A stretch of 64,000 bases of DNA from Streptomyces sp. SAI-127 (lineage in GTDB: Bacteria > Actinomycetota > Actinomycetes > Streptomycetales > Streptomycetaceae), in contig NZ_JARXYJ010000001.1 of the NCBI RefSeq assembly GCF_029894425.1, forward strand, positions 8,576,501 to 8,640,500. Reading direction: 5' to 3'. The notes beneath the pieces were generated by a model that was not told where the DNA came from, made no database searches, and saw only the letters and a list, made by a program, of their open reading frames with translations. The translations under genes were made by a program, and so were the position numbers. Below are positions 26,414 through 35,700 of the stretch, piece by piece. Every line of letters starts with the position of its first letter. The stretch's first letter is position 1.

Positions 26414-27168
26414 ACGAAGGCCTCCACCCGCACGCCCGACGTCTCCAGCCGCTCCCGGACCCGGCGGGCCAGCTCCACCGCGCCCGGCGTGTCCCCGTGC
26501 AGGCACAGGGAACGGGCTTCGACCTCGATGCGGGCGCCGGAGCGGGTGGTGACCATGCGATCCCGGGCCAGGCCGAGCGAGCGTGCCACGACCGTCTCCG
26601 GATCGGTGACCACCGCGCCCTCCTGGCCGCGCGGGACCAGCGTGCCCTCCTCGGTGTACGCGCGGTCCGCGAAGGCCTCCGTGACGCCCTCCAGGCCCGC
26701 CTTGGCGGCTGCCTCCAACAGGCGCGAGCCGGGCAGGCCGAGCACGGGCAGCGTGGCGTCCGCGAGGAGCACGCCGTCGACGACCGCGGCGGCCTGCTCC
26801 TCGTCGTGGACGACCCGGTTGTAGAGCGCGCCGTGCGGCTTGACGTACGACACGCGCGTGCCCGCCGCCCGGGCGAAGACCTCCAGGGCGCCGATCTGGT
26901 AGGCCACTTCGGCCGTCAGTTCGGCGGACGGCACGTCCATCGCGCGCCGCCCGAACCCTGCCAGGTCCCGGTAGGAGACCTGGGCGCCGATCCGGACCCC
27001 CCGCGCGGCCGCCAGCTCGCACACCCGTCGCATGGTGACCGCGTCCCCGGCGTGGAACCCGCAGGCCACGTTGGCGCTGGTGACGACGGACAGCAGTTGC
27101 TCGTCGTCGGTCAGCCGCCAGCGGCCGAAGCCCTCGCCGAGGTCGGCGTTGAGATCGATCGTCGTCAT
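26410..27168 (-). CDS. pxpA: 5-oxoprolinase subunit PxpA (LamB/YcsF family)
   Basis: 252 aa from ATG at 27168. LamB/YcsF signature: DLNADLGEGFGRWRL, then SANVACGFHAGDAVTMRRVC, SYVKPHGALYNRV and SLCLHGDTPGAVELARRVR at the C-terminus. It completes hydrolysis of 5-oxoproline in the Pxp complex. First of the three overlapping pxp genes; the DUF1445 gene ends 20 bp upstream, so it likely belongs to the same operon. Confidence 0.94.
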   Translation of the reverse strand: MTTIDLNADLGEGFGRWRLTDDEQLLSVVTSANVACGFHAGDAVTMRRVCELAAARGVRIGAQVSYRDLAGFGRRAMDVPSAELTAEVAYQIGALEVFARAAGTRVSYVKPHGALYNRVVHDEEQAAAVVDGVLLADATLPVLGLPGSRLLEAAAKAGLEGVTEAFADRAYTEEGTLVPRGQEGAVVTDPETVVARSLGLARDRMVTTRSGARIEVEARSLCLHGDTPGAVELARRVRERLETSGVRVEAFV

Positions 27169-27188
27169 GGAAGCTTCGCGTCTCCTAC

Positions 27189-28010
27189 TCAGGCCACTCG
27201 GTACTGCTCGTCGCGGGCGTCCGTCAGGAACATCTGCCCGGGTGCGTGGGTGAGGGCGAACGGCGGGCGCGAGGCCATCACCGCGGCCTGCGGGGTCACT
27301 CCGCAGGCCCAGAACACCGGGATGTCGTCCGGTTCGGCCTCCACCGGATCGCCGAAGTCGGGGCGGTCGAGGTCGTCGATGCCGAGCGCCGAGGGATCGC
27401 CGCAGTGCACGGGGCTTCCGTGCACCGCCGGGAGCAGACTGCTCTCCCTCAGCGCGGCCGCCAGGTGCTGCGGCGGCACCGGACGCATGGACACCACCAT
27501 GGGTCCGTGCAGCCGCCCCGCGGGACGGCACTGTCGACTGGTCACGTACATGGGAACGTTCCGGCCCTGCTCGATGTGCCGGATCGGGACGCCCGCCTCG
27601 GAAAGTGCCCACTCGAAGGTGAAACTGCACCCGATCAGGAACGAGACCAGGTCGTCGCGCCAGTGCGCGCGCACGTCCGTCGGCTCGTCCACCAACTCGC
27701 CGTTCTCCCACACCCGGTAGCGCGGGAGATCGGTGCGCAGATCGGCGCCGTCCGCGAGGACGGTGGTCCAGTCGCCGGCGTCCGTGACGTCGAGGACCGG
27801 GCACGGCTTGGGGTTGCGCTGGCAGAACAGCAGCATGTCGTACGCCCAGTCGGCGGGTACCGAGATCAGGTTGACCTGGGTGTGTCCGGCCGCGACTCCG
27901 GCGGTGGGGCCCGTCAGGCCCGCACGGAAGCGGGTCCGCGCCTGGGCCGGGCTCCACGCGTGCGCGTGCTCGTCCACGAGGGTCAGGGGGCGGTCTTCCG
28001 TACGGTTCAC
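27189..28010 (-). CDS. DUF1445/YcsI family protein, putative D-glutamate cyclase-like hydro-lyase
   Basis: 273 aa. GTG at 28010 is chosen because it overlaps the MFS stop as GTGA. Family features: [30 protein letters not shown] near the N-terminus, [13 protein letters not shown], and [18 protein letters not shown]. The same domain occurs in mammalian D-glutamate cyclase (DGLUCY), which interconverts D-glutamate and 5-oxo-D-proline. Position directly before pxpABC fits a feeder step to 5-oxoproline hydrolysis; this is inference. Confidence 0.88.
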   Translation of the reverse strand: MNRTEDRPLTLVDEHAHAWSPAQARTRFRAGLTGPTAGVAAGHTQVNLISVPADWAYDMLLFCQRNPKPCPVLDVTDAGDWTTVLADGADLRTDLPRYRVWENGELVDEPTDVRAHWRDDLVSFLIGCSFTFEWALSEAGVPIRHIEQGRNVPMYVTSRQCRPAGRLHGPMVVSMRPVPPQHLAAALRESSLLPAVHGSPVHCGDPSALGIDDLDRPDFGDPVEAEPDDIPVFWACGVTPQAAVMASRPPFALTHAPGQMFLTDARDEQYRVA

Positions 28011-29302
28011 GCGAGTTCCTTTCCACGGGTCTCCGGCAGCCCGAGCAGGGCCAGTGCCGCGATGCCGTAGCCGATGGCGCCGAAGACCAGCGCCCCGCCC
28101 ACGCCCCAGCTGTCGGCGAGGAAGCCGACGGTGGTGGGGAAGACCGCGCCGACCGCGCGGCCCGCGTTGTACGTGAAGCCCTGTCCCGAACCGCGCACCG
28201 CCGTCGGGTACAGCTCGCTCAGATAGGACCCGAAGCCGCTGAAGATCGCCGACATGCAGAACCCGAGGGGGAACCCGAGGACCAGGAGCCAGGTGTCGGC
28301 TCCGCTGGGGATGTTGCCGTACGCCACGATGCAGACGGCCGACAGCAGGGCGAAGAGCCAGATGTTGCGCCGCCGGCCCAGGCGGTCGGTGAGGTAGCCG
28401 CCGGTCAGATAGCCGAGGAAGGCGCCGGAGATCAGGAACGTGAGATAGCCGCCGGTGCCGACGACCGACAGTCCGCGGTCGCTCTTGAGGTACGTCGGTA
28501 CCCAGGTGGCGAGCGTGTAGTAGCCGCCCTGGACTCCGGTGGACAGCAGCCCCGCGAAGATCGTCGTACGCAGCAGGTCCGGTTTGAAGATCGCTGCGAA
28601 CGAGCCCTTCCCGGCGCTCTTCTCGCGCACCGCGATCGCCTCGGGGGCGTCCTGGACCTGGCGCCGCATCCAGACGACCAGCAGCGCGGGCAGCGCGCCG
28701 GTCCAGAACATCACGCGCCAGGCCGTGTCGGCGTCGAAGACCGAGAAGACCAGCGTGTACACGATCGCGGCCAGTGCCCAGCCCACGGCCCAGGAGCTCT
28801 GGATCGCGCCCAGGGTGCGGCCCCGGTGCTTGGCGCTCGCGTACTCGGCGACCAGGATCGCCCCTACCGCCCATTCGCCGCCGAACCCGAGGCCCTGGAG
28901 GGCGCGGAAGACCAGCAGTGACTCGAAGTTGGGCGCGAAACCGCAGGCCACGGTGAAGATCGCGTACGTGATCACCGTGATCATCAGTGCCCGGACCCGG
29001 CCGGCCCGGTCGGCAAGCACCCCTGCCAGGGCTCCGCCGATGCCGGAGGCCAGCAGGGTGACGGTGGTGAACAGACCGGTCTGGCCGCTGTCCAGGCCGA
29101 AGTAGGCGGCCAGCGCGACCATGCTCAGCGGGAGCGTGAAGTAGTCGTAGGAGTCGAGGGCGTAGCCGCCGAACGCGCCGGCGAAGGCGCGGCGGCCGCG
29201 CGGACCGAGAGCGCGGAACCAGCCCAACGCCCCGTCTTCCGCGGGGCGTTCGGTCGCTGTGGGGTCATCGGTCAGGGTCTGTGGGGGCGGGGTCGTGCTC
29301 AT
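28007..29302 (-). CDS. MFS transporter, probable organic acid/5-oxoproline uptake
   Basis: 431 aa from ATG at 29302, with GAGG just upstream; a GTG two codons earlier also occurs. Twelve hydrophobic segments; [14 protein letters not shown] and [22 protein letters not shown] are the metabolite:H+ symporter (sialate/aromatic acid type) signatures. It is the first gene of the operon with the DUF1445 and pxp genes, so it likely imports 5-oxoproline, glutamate or a related acid. A strong palindrome upstream is shared with the divergent GntR gene. Confidence 0.85.
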   Translation of the reverse strand: MSTTPPPQTLTDDPTATERPAEDGALGWFRALGPRGRRAFAGAFGGYALDSYDYFTLPLSMVALAAYFGLDSGQTGLFTTVTLLASGIGGALAGVLADRAGRVRALMITVITYAIFTVACGFAPNFESLLVFRALQGLGFGGEWAVGAILVAEYASAKHRGRTLGAIQSSWAVGWALAAIVYTLVFSVFDADTAWRVMFWTGALPALLVVWMRRQVQDAPEAIAVREKSAGKGSFAAIFKPDLLRTTIFAGLLSTGVQGGYYTLATWVPTYLKSDRGLSVVGTGGYLTFLISGAFLGYLTGGYLTDRLGRRRNIWLFALLSAVCIVAYGNIPSGADTWLLVLGFPLGFCMSAIFSGFGSYLSELYPTAVRGSGQGFTYNAGRAVGAVFPTTVGFLADSWGVGGALVFGAIGYGIAALALLGLPETRGKELA

Positions 29303-29366
29303 GGGCACCTCGCAGGAGGGGGGACGGAGGATGCGGAGCTGAGCCGTGCGGTGTAGAGCACCGTAG

Positions 29367-29385
29367 AGGATCGTTCAACGATCCT
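29367..29385. promoter_or_regulatory. Palindromic operator between MFS/pxp operon and GntR gene
   Basis: AGGATCGTT-C-AACGATCCT, perfect 9-bp arms around one base, 64 bp before the MFS start and 48 bp before the GntR start. It is a fitting binding site for the FCD-type regulator. Confidence 0.7.
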
Positions 29386-29433
29386 TCAATACCCGTGTTG
29401 TTTCGTTCTCGTGACTGCGATTGAATTCCGGGC

Positions 29434-30126
29434 ATGGCAGAACAGCTGAGCGGACTGGCCGACGACCGTGCCCTCCTGGGCCGCACCAGCACGGCCGAGC
29501 GGGTCTCGGACATCCTCAGAAGTCGCATCGCCGAGGGGTATTTCCCGCCAGGGACCCGGCTGTCGGAGGACAGCATCGGAGGGGCTCTGGGTGTGTCCCG
29601 CAACACACTGCGCGAGGCGTTCCGCCTGCTCACCCATGAGCGCCTGCTCGTCCACGAGTTGAACCGAGGCGTGTTCGTCCGGGTCCTGGCCGTCGAGGAC
29701 GTGGAGGACATCTACCGGACCCGCGCCCTCGTGGAGTGCGCCGTCGTCCGCGGGCTGGGCGAGCCTCCGTATGCCCTGGACGCGCTCGCCGAGGCTGTCG
29801 TGGAGGGGCAGCGAGCGGTACGCGAAGGTGACTGGAAAGCGCTGGGCACGGCCAACATCCACTTCCACCGGGAACTCGTCGCCCTCGCGGGCAGCGACCG
29901 CACCGACGAACTGATGCGCAGTGTCTTCGCCGAACTGCGGCTCGCCTTCCACGTCGCGGACGACCCCAAGGCCCTCCACGAGCCGTACCTGGCCCGCAAC
30001 CAGCAGATCCTCGGGGCACTTCAGACGGGCGACAAGGGTGAGGCCGAAAAGCTGCTGGCGGTGTATCTGCGCGACTCGCTGGAACGAGTGGTCGATGTCT
30101 ACCTGCGCAGAGTGAGCGCCCCGTAG
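29434..30126 (+). CDS. GntR-family regulator, FCD (FadR C-terminal) type
   Basis: 230 aa from ATG at 29434. The winged helix (GTRLSEDSIGGALGVSRNTLREAFRLL, about residues 41-67) is followed by the FCD effector domain with NIHFHRELVALAGSDRTDELM and KLLAVYLRDS. Divergent from, and probably controlling, the MFS-DUF1445-pxpABC operon through the palindrome in between; a small acid such as 5-oxoproline is a plausible effector. Confidence 0.92.
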   Translation: MAEQLSGLADDRALLGRTSTAERVSDILRSRIAEGYFPPGTRLSEDSIGGALGVSRNTLREAFRLLTHERLLVHELNRGVFVRVLAVEDVEDIYRTRALVECAVVRGLGEPPYALDALAEAVVEGQRAVREGDWKALGTANIHFHRELVALAGSDRTDELMRSVFAELRLAFHVADDPKALHEPYLARNQQILGALQTGDKGEAEKLLAVYLRDSLERVVDVYLRRVSAP

Positions 30127-30190
30127 GGGCGCGGGGCTGTATCGATATGCGGCTCCGCCGCGCGGGCGCGACAAGCCCCCATCGGCCTGC
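30124..30190 (+). repeat. Dispersed Streptomyces intergenic repeat, copy 3 (longer variant)
   Basis: AGGGGCGCGGGGCTGTATCG, then ATATGCGGCTCCGCCGCGCG and GCGCGACAAGCCCCCATCGG. It shares the GGGGCGCGGGG core with copy 1 and begins at the GntR stop codon. Confidence 0.6.
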
Positions 30191-30283
30191 CGACGCAACA
30201 CAACCGGTAGTCCCCCGTCCAACCGCCGGAGGCGATCCGCACGGTTTGGGGAGTTGTCAGACCGAGGACCTAGTCTGTGCACC

Positions 30284-31813
30284 GTGACTTCGCCTGCGAC
30301 GACGGACAGCGTTCCGCCCCAGTTCAGCGCGGGGCCGCGCCCCGCACCGGGCCCGGCCGCCGACGAGGGACTGGCGCGACGGCTGCGCGCGCTCGCCTGC
30401 ACCGCGCCGCTCCACGACCTCGACACCCGCAAGGCCAATCTCGCGGGGGAGTACTCGGTGTACGGCATGGCGGAGGTGGCCCTCTCCGCCATCGACCTGG
30501 TCACCCTGAACATGGACTTCGACACCGGCGCCGACCACGACCAGATAGTCGCCCGCCTCATCCCTCGCATCGCCGCCCAGGCCCCGCAGCGTCCCGTCGC
30601 CGAGCATGAGCGCGTGGCCCGCTGGGTCCTGGAGAACCTGATCAACGTCGGCAGCGTCGACCGCGGTTTTCGCGCGGTCTACGGCACTTTCGCACCGGAC
30701 GGGACCTATGTCCGGCGTGACTACGACTTCAAGCTGATCGAGGAGGTGCCGGGGCCCGGCGGCTCGGTGTACCTCCGGACCACGGACGAAGCGGTCAACG
30801 TCCTCGTCGGTGCCCTCGACACCGACGTCACCAGCGCCCAGATCGCCGCCGAGGTCAAGCTGGAGGTGCTGATCAGCCGCGGCCGCCTCGCCGACGCCCA
30901 GCTCGCCGCCGAGCAGGCCCGGTACCGGACCGTGCAGTACTCCGAGACCCTGCGCAGGGCACTGGACGCCACCCGCCGCAATGTCCGGGCCGTCGACTGG
31001 CTCAACTCCGTGCCCGACATGATCGCCGAGGCCCTCGACCACGTCGCCGACCGGTACCGCCACGAGAACGCGATCCTGACCAACATCCGCAAGGCGCGGG
31101 ACGAGTCCGAGGACGCCGAGCAGAAGCGGCGGGCCGCCGAGCTCGTGGACATCGTCAAGGACTGCATCCGGCGCCACACCCAGCTCCAGTCCCGGCTCCT
31201 CGAAGCGGGGCCACTGTTCCGTGCCGAACAGGACCGGCAGGCCTTCGCCACGCCGATGACGACGGCGGGGATCGATCTGTACGGCCATCTCGTCGCGCCG
31301 GTGCTGCCGCTGCCGTTGGAGCAGGCCACCCGGGTCACCGACGCGTTCTTCGCGCGCGGGACCGGCCTGCGCACGCCGGTGTCGGTCCGGGTGGGTGATC
31401 TCGTCGACATACTGCTGACGCCGCCGATGGAGCGGGAGCACCTGGGCGCGGAGATGCCGGAGCCGGACCTCATCGCCACGCCGGACGACAGCCGGTTCAG
31501 CGAGGAGCAACTGGCGTCCGCGAAGGAGCTGCTGGACCTGCCGGCCGACGCCCCGCGACGCCTCTCGGGACTACTCGCGGAGGCCCGCCGGACCGGCGGC
31601 TTCGATCTGGCCTACCTGGTGGCCCTGTTGGCGGTCCACGCGGCGAGCCCCGCCGTCGGCACCGCCTACCGCCAGGGCGAGGAGAAGCTGCTCTTCGCGG
31701 TGGACGACGGGACGGAACTGGACGATCCGGACTTCGGTGGCGCCGACCTCATCGTCGGCACAGCCCTGCTGGACGCCGTGGGGATGGCGGCGGACCGGAC
31801 GGAGGCAGCATGA
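30284..31813 (+). CDS. Kleisin-like subunit (JetA/MksF-like) of an SMC-type operon
   Basis: 509 aa from GTG at 30284, with TAGTCT 7 bp upstream as a possible -10 for a leaderless start. Pattern: N-terminal helical region, then a winged-helix-like WVLENLINVGSVDRGFRAVY, then YVRRDYDFKLIEEV followed by YLRTTDEAVNVLVGALDTDV and a long helical RGRLADAQLAAEQARYRTVQ segment. This recalls JetA of Wadjet and MksF/MukF in layout. The C-terminal part (about 330-509) is again globular. No enzyme motif. The next two genes encode a kite-like protein and an SMC-like ATPase, which makes the assignment plausible. Overall homology is inferred, not verified. Confidence 0.7.
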   Translation: MTSPATTDSVPPQFSAGPRPAPGPAADEGLARRLRALACTAPLHDLDTRKANLAGEYSVYGMAEVALSAIDLVTLNMDFDTGADHDQIVARLIPRIAAQAPQRPVAEHERVARWVLENLINVGSVDRGFRAVYGTFAPDGTYVRRDYDFKLIEEVPGPGGSVYLRTTDEAVNVLVGALDTDVTSAQIAAEVKLEVLISRGRLADAQLAAEQARYRTVQYSETLRRALDATRRNVRAVDWLNSVPDMIAEALDHVADRYRHENAILTNIRKARDESEDAEQKRRAAELVDIVKDCIRRHTQLQSRLLEAGPLFRAEQDRQAFATPMTTAGIDLYGHLVAPVLPLPLEQATRVTDAFFARGTGLRTPVSVRVGDLVDILLTPPMEREHLGAEMPEPDLIATPDDSRFSEEQLASAKELLDLPADAPRRLSGLLAEARRTGGFDLAYLVALLAVHAASPAVGTAYRQGEEKLLFAVDDGTELDDPDFGGADLIVGTALLDAVGMAADRTEAA

Positions 31814-31844
31814 GTGAGCAAGAGCGTGACAAGGAGCCCAAGTC

Positions 31845-32723
31845 GTGAGTGAGCATGTCGAGTGGAGCGACACGGAGGCCCCGATCCCGTCGGCGCCCGC
31901 CGCCGTCACCCCCGCCGACGCCGCCGACGCCGCTCGGCTCGTCGCCTTCGGCCTGCAGCCCAAACTGCAGCCCGCGCGGGATCAGGAGTACGCCGAACTG
32001 CTGCGTCGCTACCGGGAGGACCCCCCGTTCGCACGGCTCGCCGACGCCGTCGCCGCCGGACTCGGGCTGGTCGTCCTCGAGGTGTCCCCACGCGCGGGCA
32101 TGGCCGTGACCGCCGCCGAGGACTCCGTGTTCGCCGTCCGGATGGGGGACTACGCGCGTCGTACGTCCGCCGACGGCGGGGACCGGTTCCTGCACGGCCT
32201 CGCCCATCTCGCCGTGGCCGCCATGGCGTTCCCCCGGCCCGAGGACCTCGCCGACGACGGATACATCGGGCGCGTCTCGGTCAACGGCGTCGACGCCTTC
32301 GTACGGCAGGCCTGCCGTCGGCTGGAGGAGCGGGCCGAGGAGATCGGCGAGAACACCGACCCGGCCACGGACGCGCCGGGCCTCGAGGCGGCCTGGCGGA
32401 TCTGGGCCAGACGCAGCGCTGCCGGCGCGACCAAGGACGCGCGCCGGCTCGCCGGGTCCACGACCGGCATCGTGGGCAAGGCCGCCGCCTTCCTCACCGA
32501 CTCCGGGTTCCTGCAGCGCACCGGGGACGACAACGGCGGTACCTACCGGACCACGGCTCGTTACCAGCTCCAGGTGCGGGACATGGCCGGAAGCGCCGCC
32601 ATGGCCGAGCTCCTGGAGCTGGGTGTCGTCCCGGTCACCGACGGCACGCCGACCCTGCTGCCCGCCGAGGACCGCGACGACCTGGAGCTGGTGGCCGATG
32701 CCGGGCTGCCGTTCCACTCCTGA
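31845..32723 (+). CDS. Kite-like winged-helix subunit (JetB/MksE-like)
   Basis: 292 aa from ATG at 31845, 31 bp after the preceding stop. Residues about 25-80 are helical (ARDQEYAELLRRYREDPPFA); the middle carries a beta-rich GLVVLEVSPRAGMAVTAAE, and near residue 200 a second winged helix appears: GIVGKAAAFLTDSGFLQRTG then GGTYRTTARYQLQV. Size and tandem winged helices fit the MukE/MksE/JetB (kite) subunit that binds the kleisin. It lies between the other two subunits, as expected of a jet/mks operon. Confidence 0.68.
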   Translation: MSEHVEWSDTEAPIPSAPAAVTPADAADAARLVAFGLQPKLQPARDQEYAELLRRYREDPPFARLADAVAAGLGLVVLEVSPRAGMAVTAAEDSVFAVRMGDYARRTSADGGDRFLHGLAHLAVAAMAFPRPEDLADDGYIGRVSVNGVDAFVRQACRRLEERAEEIGENTDPATDAPGLEAAWRIWARRSAAGATKDARRLAGSTTGIVGKAAAFLTDSGFLQRTGDDNGGTYRTTARYQLQVRDMAGSAAMAELLELGVVPVTDGTPTLLPAEDRDDLELVADAGLPFHS

Positions 32724-32760
32724 ACGTCCCTGACCTGCCGAAGACTTACGAGAGTCCGCC

Positions 32761-35700
32761 ATGTACGAGCTGTCCCGGGTCCGCCTCTACTCCATCGGTC
32801 CTGCCGGTGCGCGCTACGCCGACACCGTGCTTGACCTGCGCGGCGTCGGCGCGGAAGTGCCCGACCCCGCGCCCACCCAGGCGGAGTTCTTCGAGGAGGA
32901 GCCCGTCGGCCCGCCCCGCCGGCCCGCCCCGGCCGGGGTGCTCTTCCTGGAGAACGGCGGCGGTAAGTCGGTGCTGCTCAAGCTGATCTTCTCGGTGATG
33001 CTGCCGGGCCACCGGAACACGCTCGGCGGTGCCAGCTCCGGTGTCCTGCGGAAGTTCCTGCTGGCGGACGACTGCGGGCATGTGGCCCTGGAGTGGCAGC
33101 ACACCCTCACCGGCGAGTGTGTCGTCGTCGGCAAGGTGAGCGAGTGGCGGGGGCGCCAGGTCTCCAACGACCCGCGGAAGTTCGCCGAGGCCTGGTACTC
33201 GTTCCGGCCCGGACCGGGGCTCAGCCTCGACAACCTGCCCGTCGCCGAGTCCACCGCCGTACGGCCGCCCGCCGAGGGCCAGTCGGCCGCACAGGGCCGT
33301 CGCCGGACCATGAAGGGCTTCCGGGACGCCATCACCGAGGCGGGCAAGGCGTATCCGCATCTGGAGGTGCACTGGGAGGAGATCCACGACCGGTGGATCG
33401 AGCACCTGGGAGACCTCGGCCTGGACCCCGAACTCTTCCGGTACCAGCGGGAGATGAACGCCGACGAGGGCGAGGCCGCCGGCCTCTTCGCCGTGAAGAA
33501 GGACTCCGACTTCACCGACCTGCTGCTGCGTGCCGTGACCGACACCCGCGACACCGACGGGCTCGCCGACCTGGTCGGCGGATTCGGCAACAAGCTCGGG
33601 CGACGCGCCGAACTGATCGCCGAACGGGACTTCACCGCAGGGTCCGTGGACCTGCTGGGCCGGATCGTCGAGGCCGCCGAGGCGCGCTCACGCGCGCGCG
33701 ACATCCACGCGGGCGCCGAACGCCGCACCCGGACACTGGCCCGACGGCTGTCCGCACGAGGCGTCCAGGAGCGGGTGCGGGCCGCCGACCTCGCCCAGCG
33801 GGTCACCGCCGCCGCGTACGCCGTCACACACGCCGAGGCGGGCCGGGAGCGCAGTGCGCTGATCGCCGCCGAACTCGCCTACCGGCACGCCTCCCTGGCG
33901 CTCGCCGCCGCCGAGAAGTCGGCCGCCGCCCAGAAGCGCGAACTCGCCGAAGCGCGCACGCTGCACTCCGCCTGGCAGGCCGCGGAAGCCGTCCTGCGCC
34001 ACCGTGCCGCAGCCGACCGGATCGCGCGCGTGGCCGCCGCCATCCAGGAGGCCGAGCGGGACGCGGCCCCCGCGCTCGCCGCCCGGGCCAAGGCCGCAGT
34101 CGATCTCGTCCGGGCCCTGCACGCGGCCGCCGAGAGTGCCGAGGCCCTCGCCAACGAGGAGGAGGAGCGGTCCGCCGCCCTCCAGGAGGTCGGCGAGTCC
34201 GCGTACCGGGACTCCACCTCGGCCGCGACCGAGGCGCAGCGTGCCCGCAGCGAGATCGGGCATCTGCGCCAGCGGCTGAGCGAGGTCGAGCAGGAGACCG
34301 CCGAGGCGGTCCGCGCGGGCTGGCTCGACGACAGCGCGCCCGACGCCGACCCCGCGCGCGCGGCCCTCGCCGCGAGCGACGCCGAGAAGACCGCGGTCGC
34401 CGCCTGGGACACCGCCCGCGAGGCCTCACACCGAGCCGCCGAGCACGCGCGCGAGGCAGCCTCCGCCGAATCCCGCGCGGAGCTCACGGCCGCCCGCGCG
34501 GAGGACGCGGCCACCGCGGCCGCGCGGTCCTACGAGGCCGAGCGGCGGCTCGCCGAGGGGCTGGCCGGCGAGGAGCGGCTGGCGGAGATCCTGAGCCTGA
34601 CCGGAGCCTTCGGGAGAGTGCCCGGCCCGCGGACGGCGGCCGAGGGCACGAAGGCCAACGGAGCGGCCGGGCGCGAGGGTGCCGGTGCCGGACAGAGCAC
34701 CGACCCGCACGCCGGCTCCCCGGGTGCTTTCGCCGACGACGGTCTGAACCCCGAGGACCTCGACCGTTTCGCCGACGAACTGCGTGAACTGCTCGACGAC
34801 TCCGTCTCCTCCGCCGAACGCCAGCTCTTCGAGCTGCGTACGGCCGCCGCCGACGATGCACGGATCCTCGGCGCGCTCGGTGACGGCGGGCTGCTGCCGC
34901 CGGGACCGGACGTGCTGGCCACGGTCGAGTTCCTCGGTGAGAACGGCATCCCCGCCCTGCCCGGCTGGCGCTATCTCGCCCAGGCCGTCGACCCCGCCGA
35001 CCACGCGCGCGTGCTGGCCGCCAGGCCCGAACTGGTCGACGGCGTGATCATCACCGACCCCGAAACGCACGCACGCGCCCGCGAGGTCCTGAACGACGCG
35101 GCACTGCTTCCCCGGTCCGCCGTCGCCGTGGGTACGGCGGCTGCCCTCCTCGCACCCACTCCGGCCCCCGAGTCGGACAGCGGGAACGTCTTCCTCGTAC
35201 CGCCGAACCCGGCCATGCACGACGAGCACGCCGCCGACGAGGAGCGCCAGACGCTGCGCGCGCGGGCCGGCGAGCGGGACGAGGAGATCCGCTCGCTCGC
35301 GGCCCGCCTCGCCAAGGACCGCGAGCTGTCCGCCCGGCTCGCCTCCTGGCGTACCGGCTGTCCGGCCGGCCGCCTCGTCGAGCTGGCGCAGGCCGCCCGG
35401 GACACACGCGCGTTCGCCGAGGAGTCGGAGGCCGAACTCGCCGAGGCGCGCACCGTGCGGGCCGAGGCCGACGAAGCCGCCGCCGAGGCCGCGCAGACGC
35501 GCGACGAGCGGCAGGAGGCCGCACAGAAGGCGCGGCGCGCCGCCGACGCCCTCGCCGGGCTGGCCTACCGCCTGCGCGAGCGGGCCGGCTGGCAGGTCAA
35601 GCTGCGCGAACTGGCCGACGAGGCCACCGAGTCGGAGGCCCGCGCCCAGACCTGTCTGGAGCGCGCCCGCGCCGCCGACGAGGACCGGCGCGGCGCCCAG

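Noticed and set aside
27169..28026. N-terminal extension of PxpA into the preceding gene
   Set aside because: It overlaps the DUF1445 gene in another frame; PxpA homologues begin near MTTIDLNADLG.
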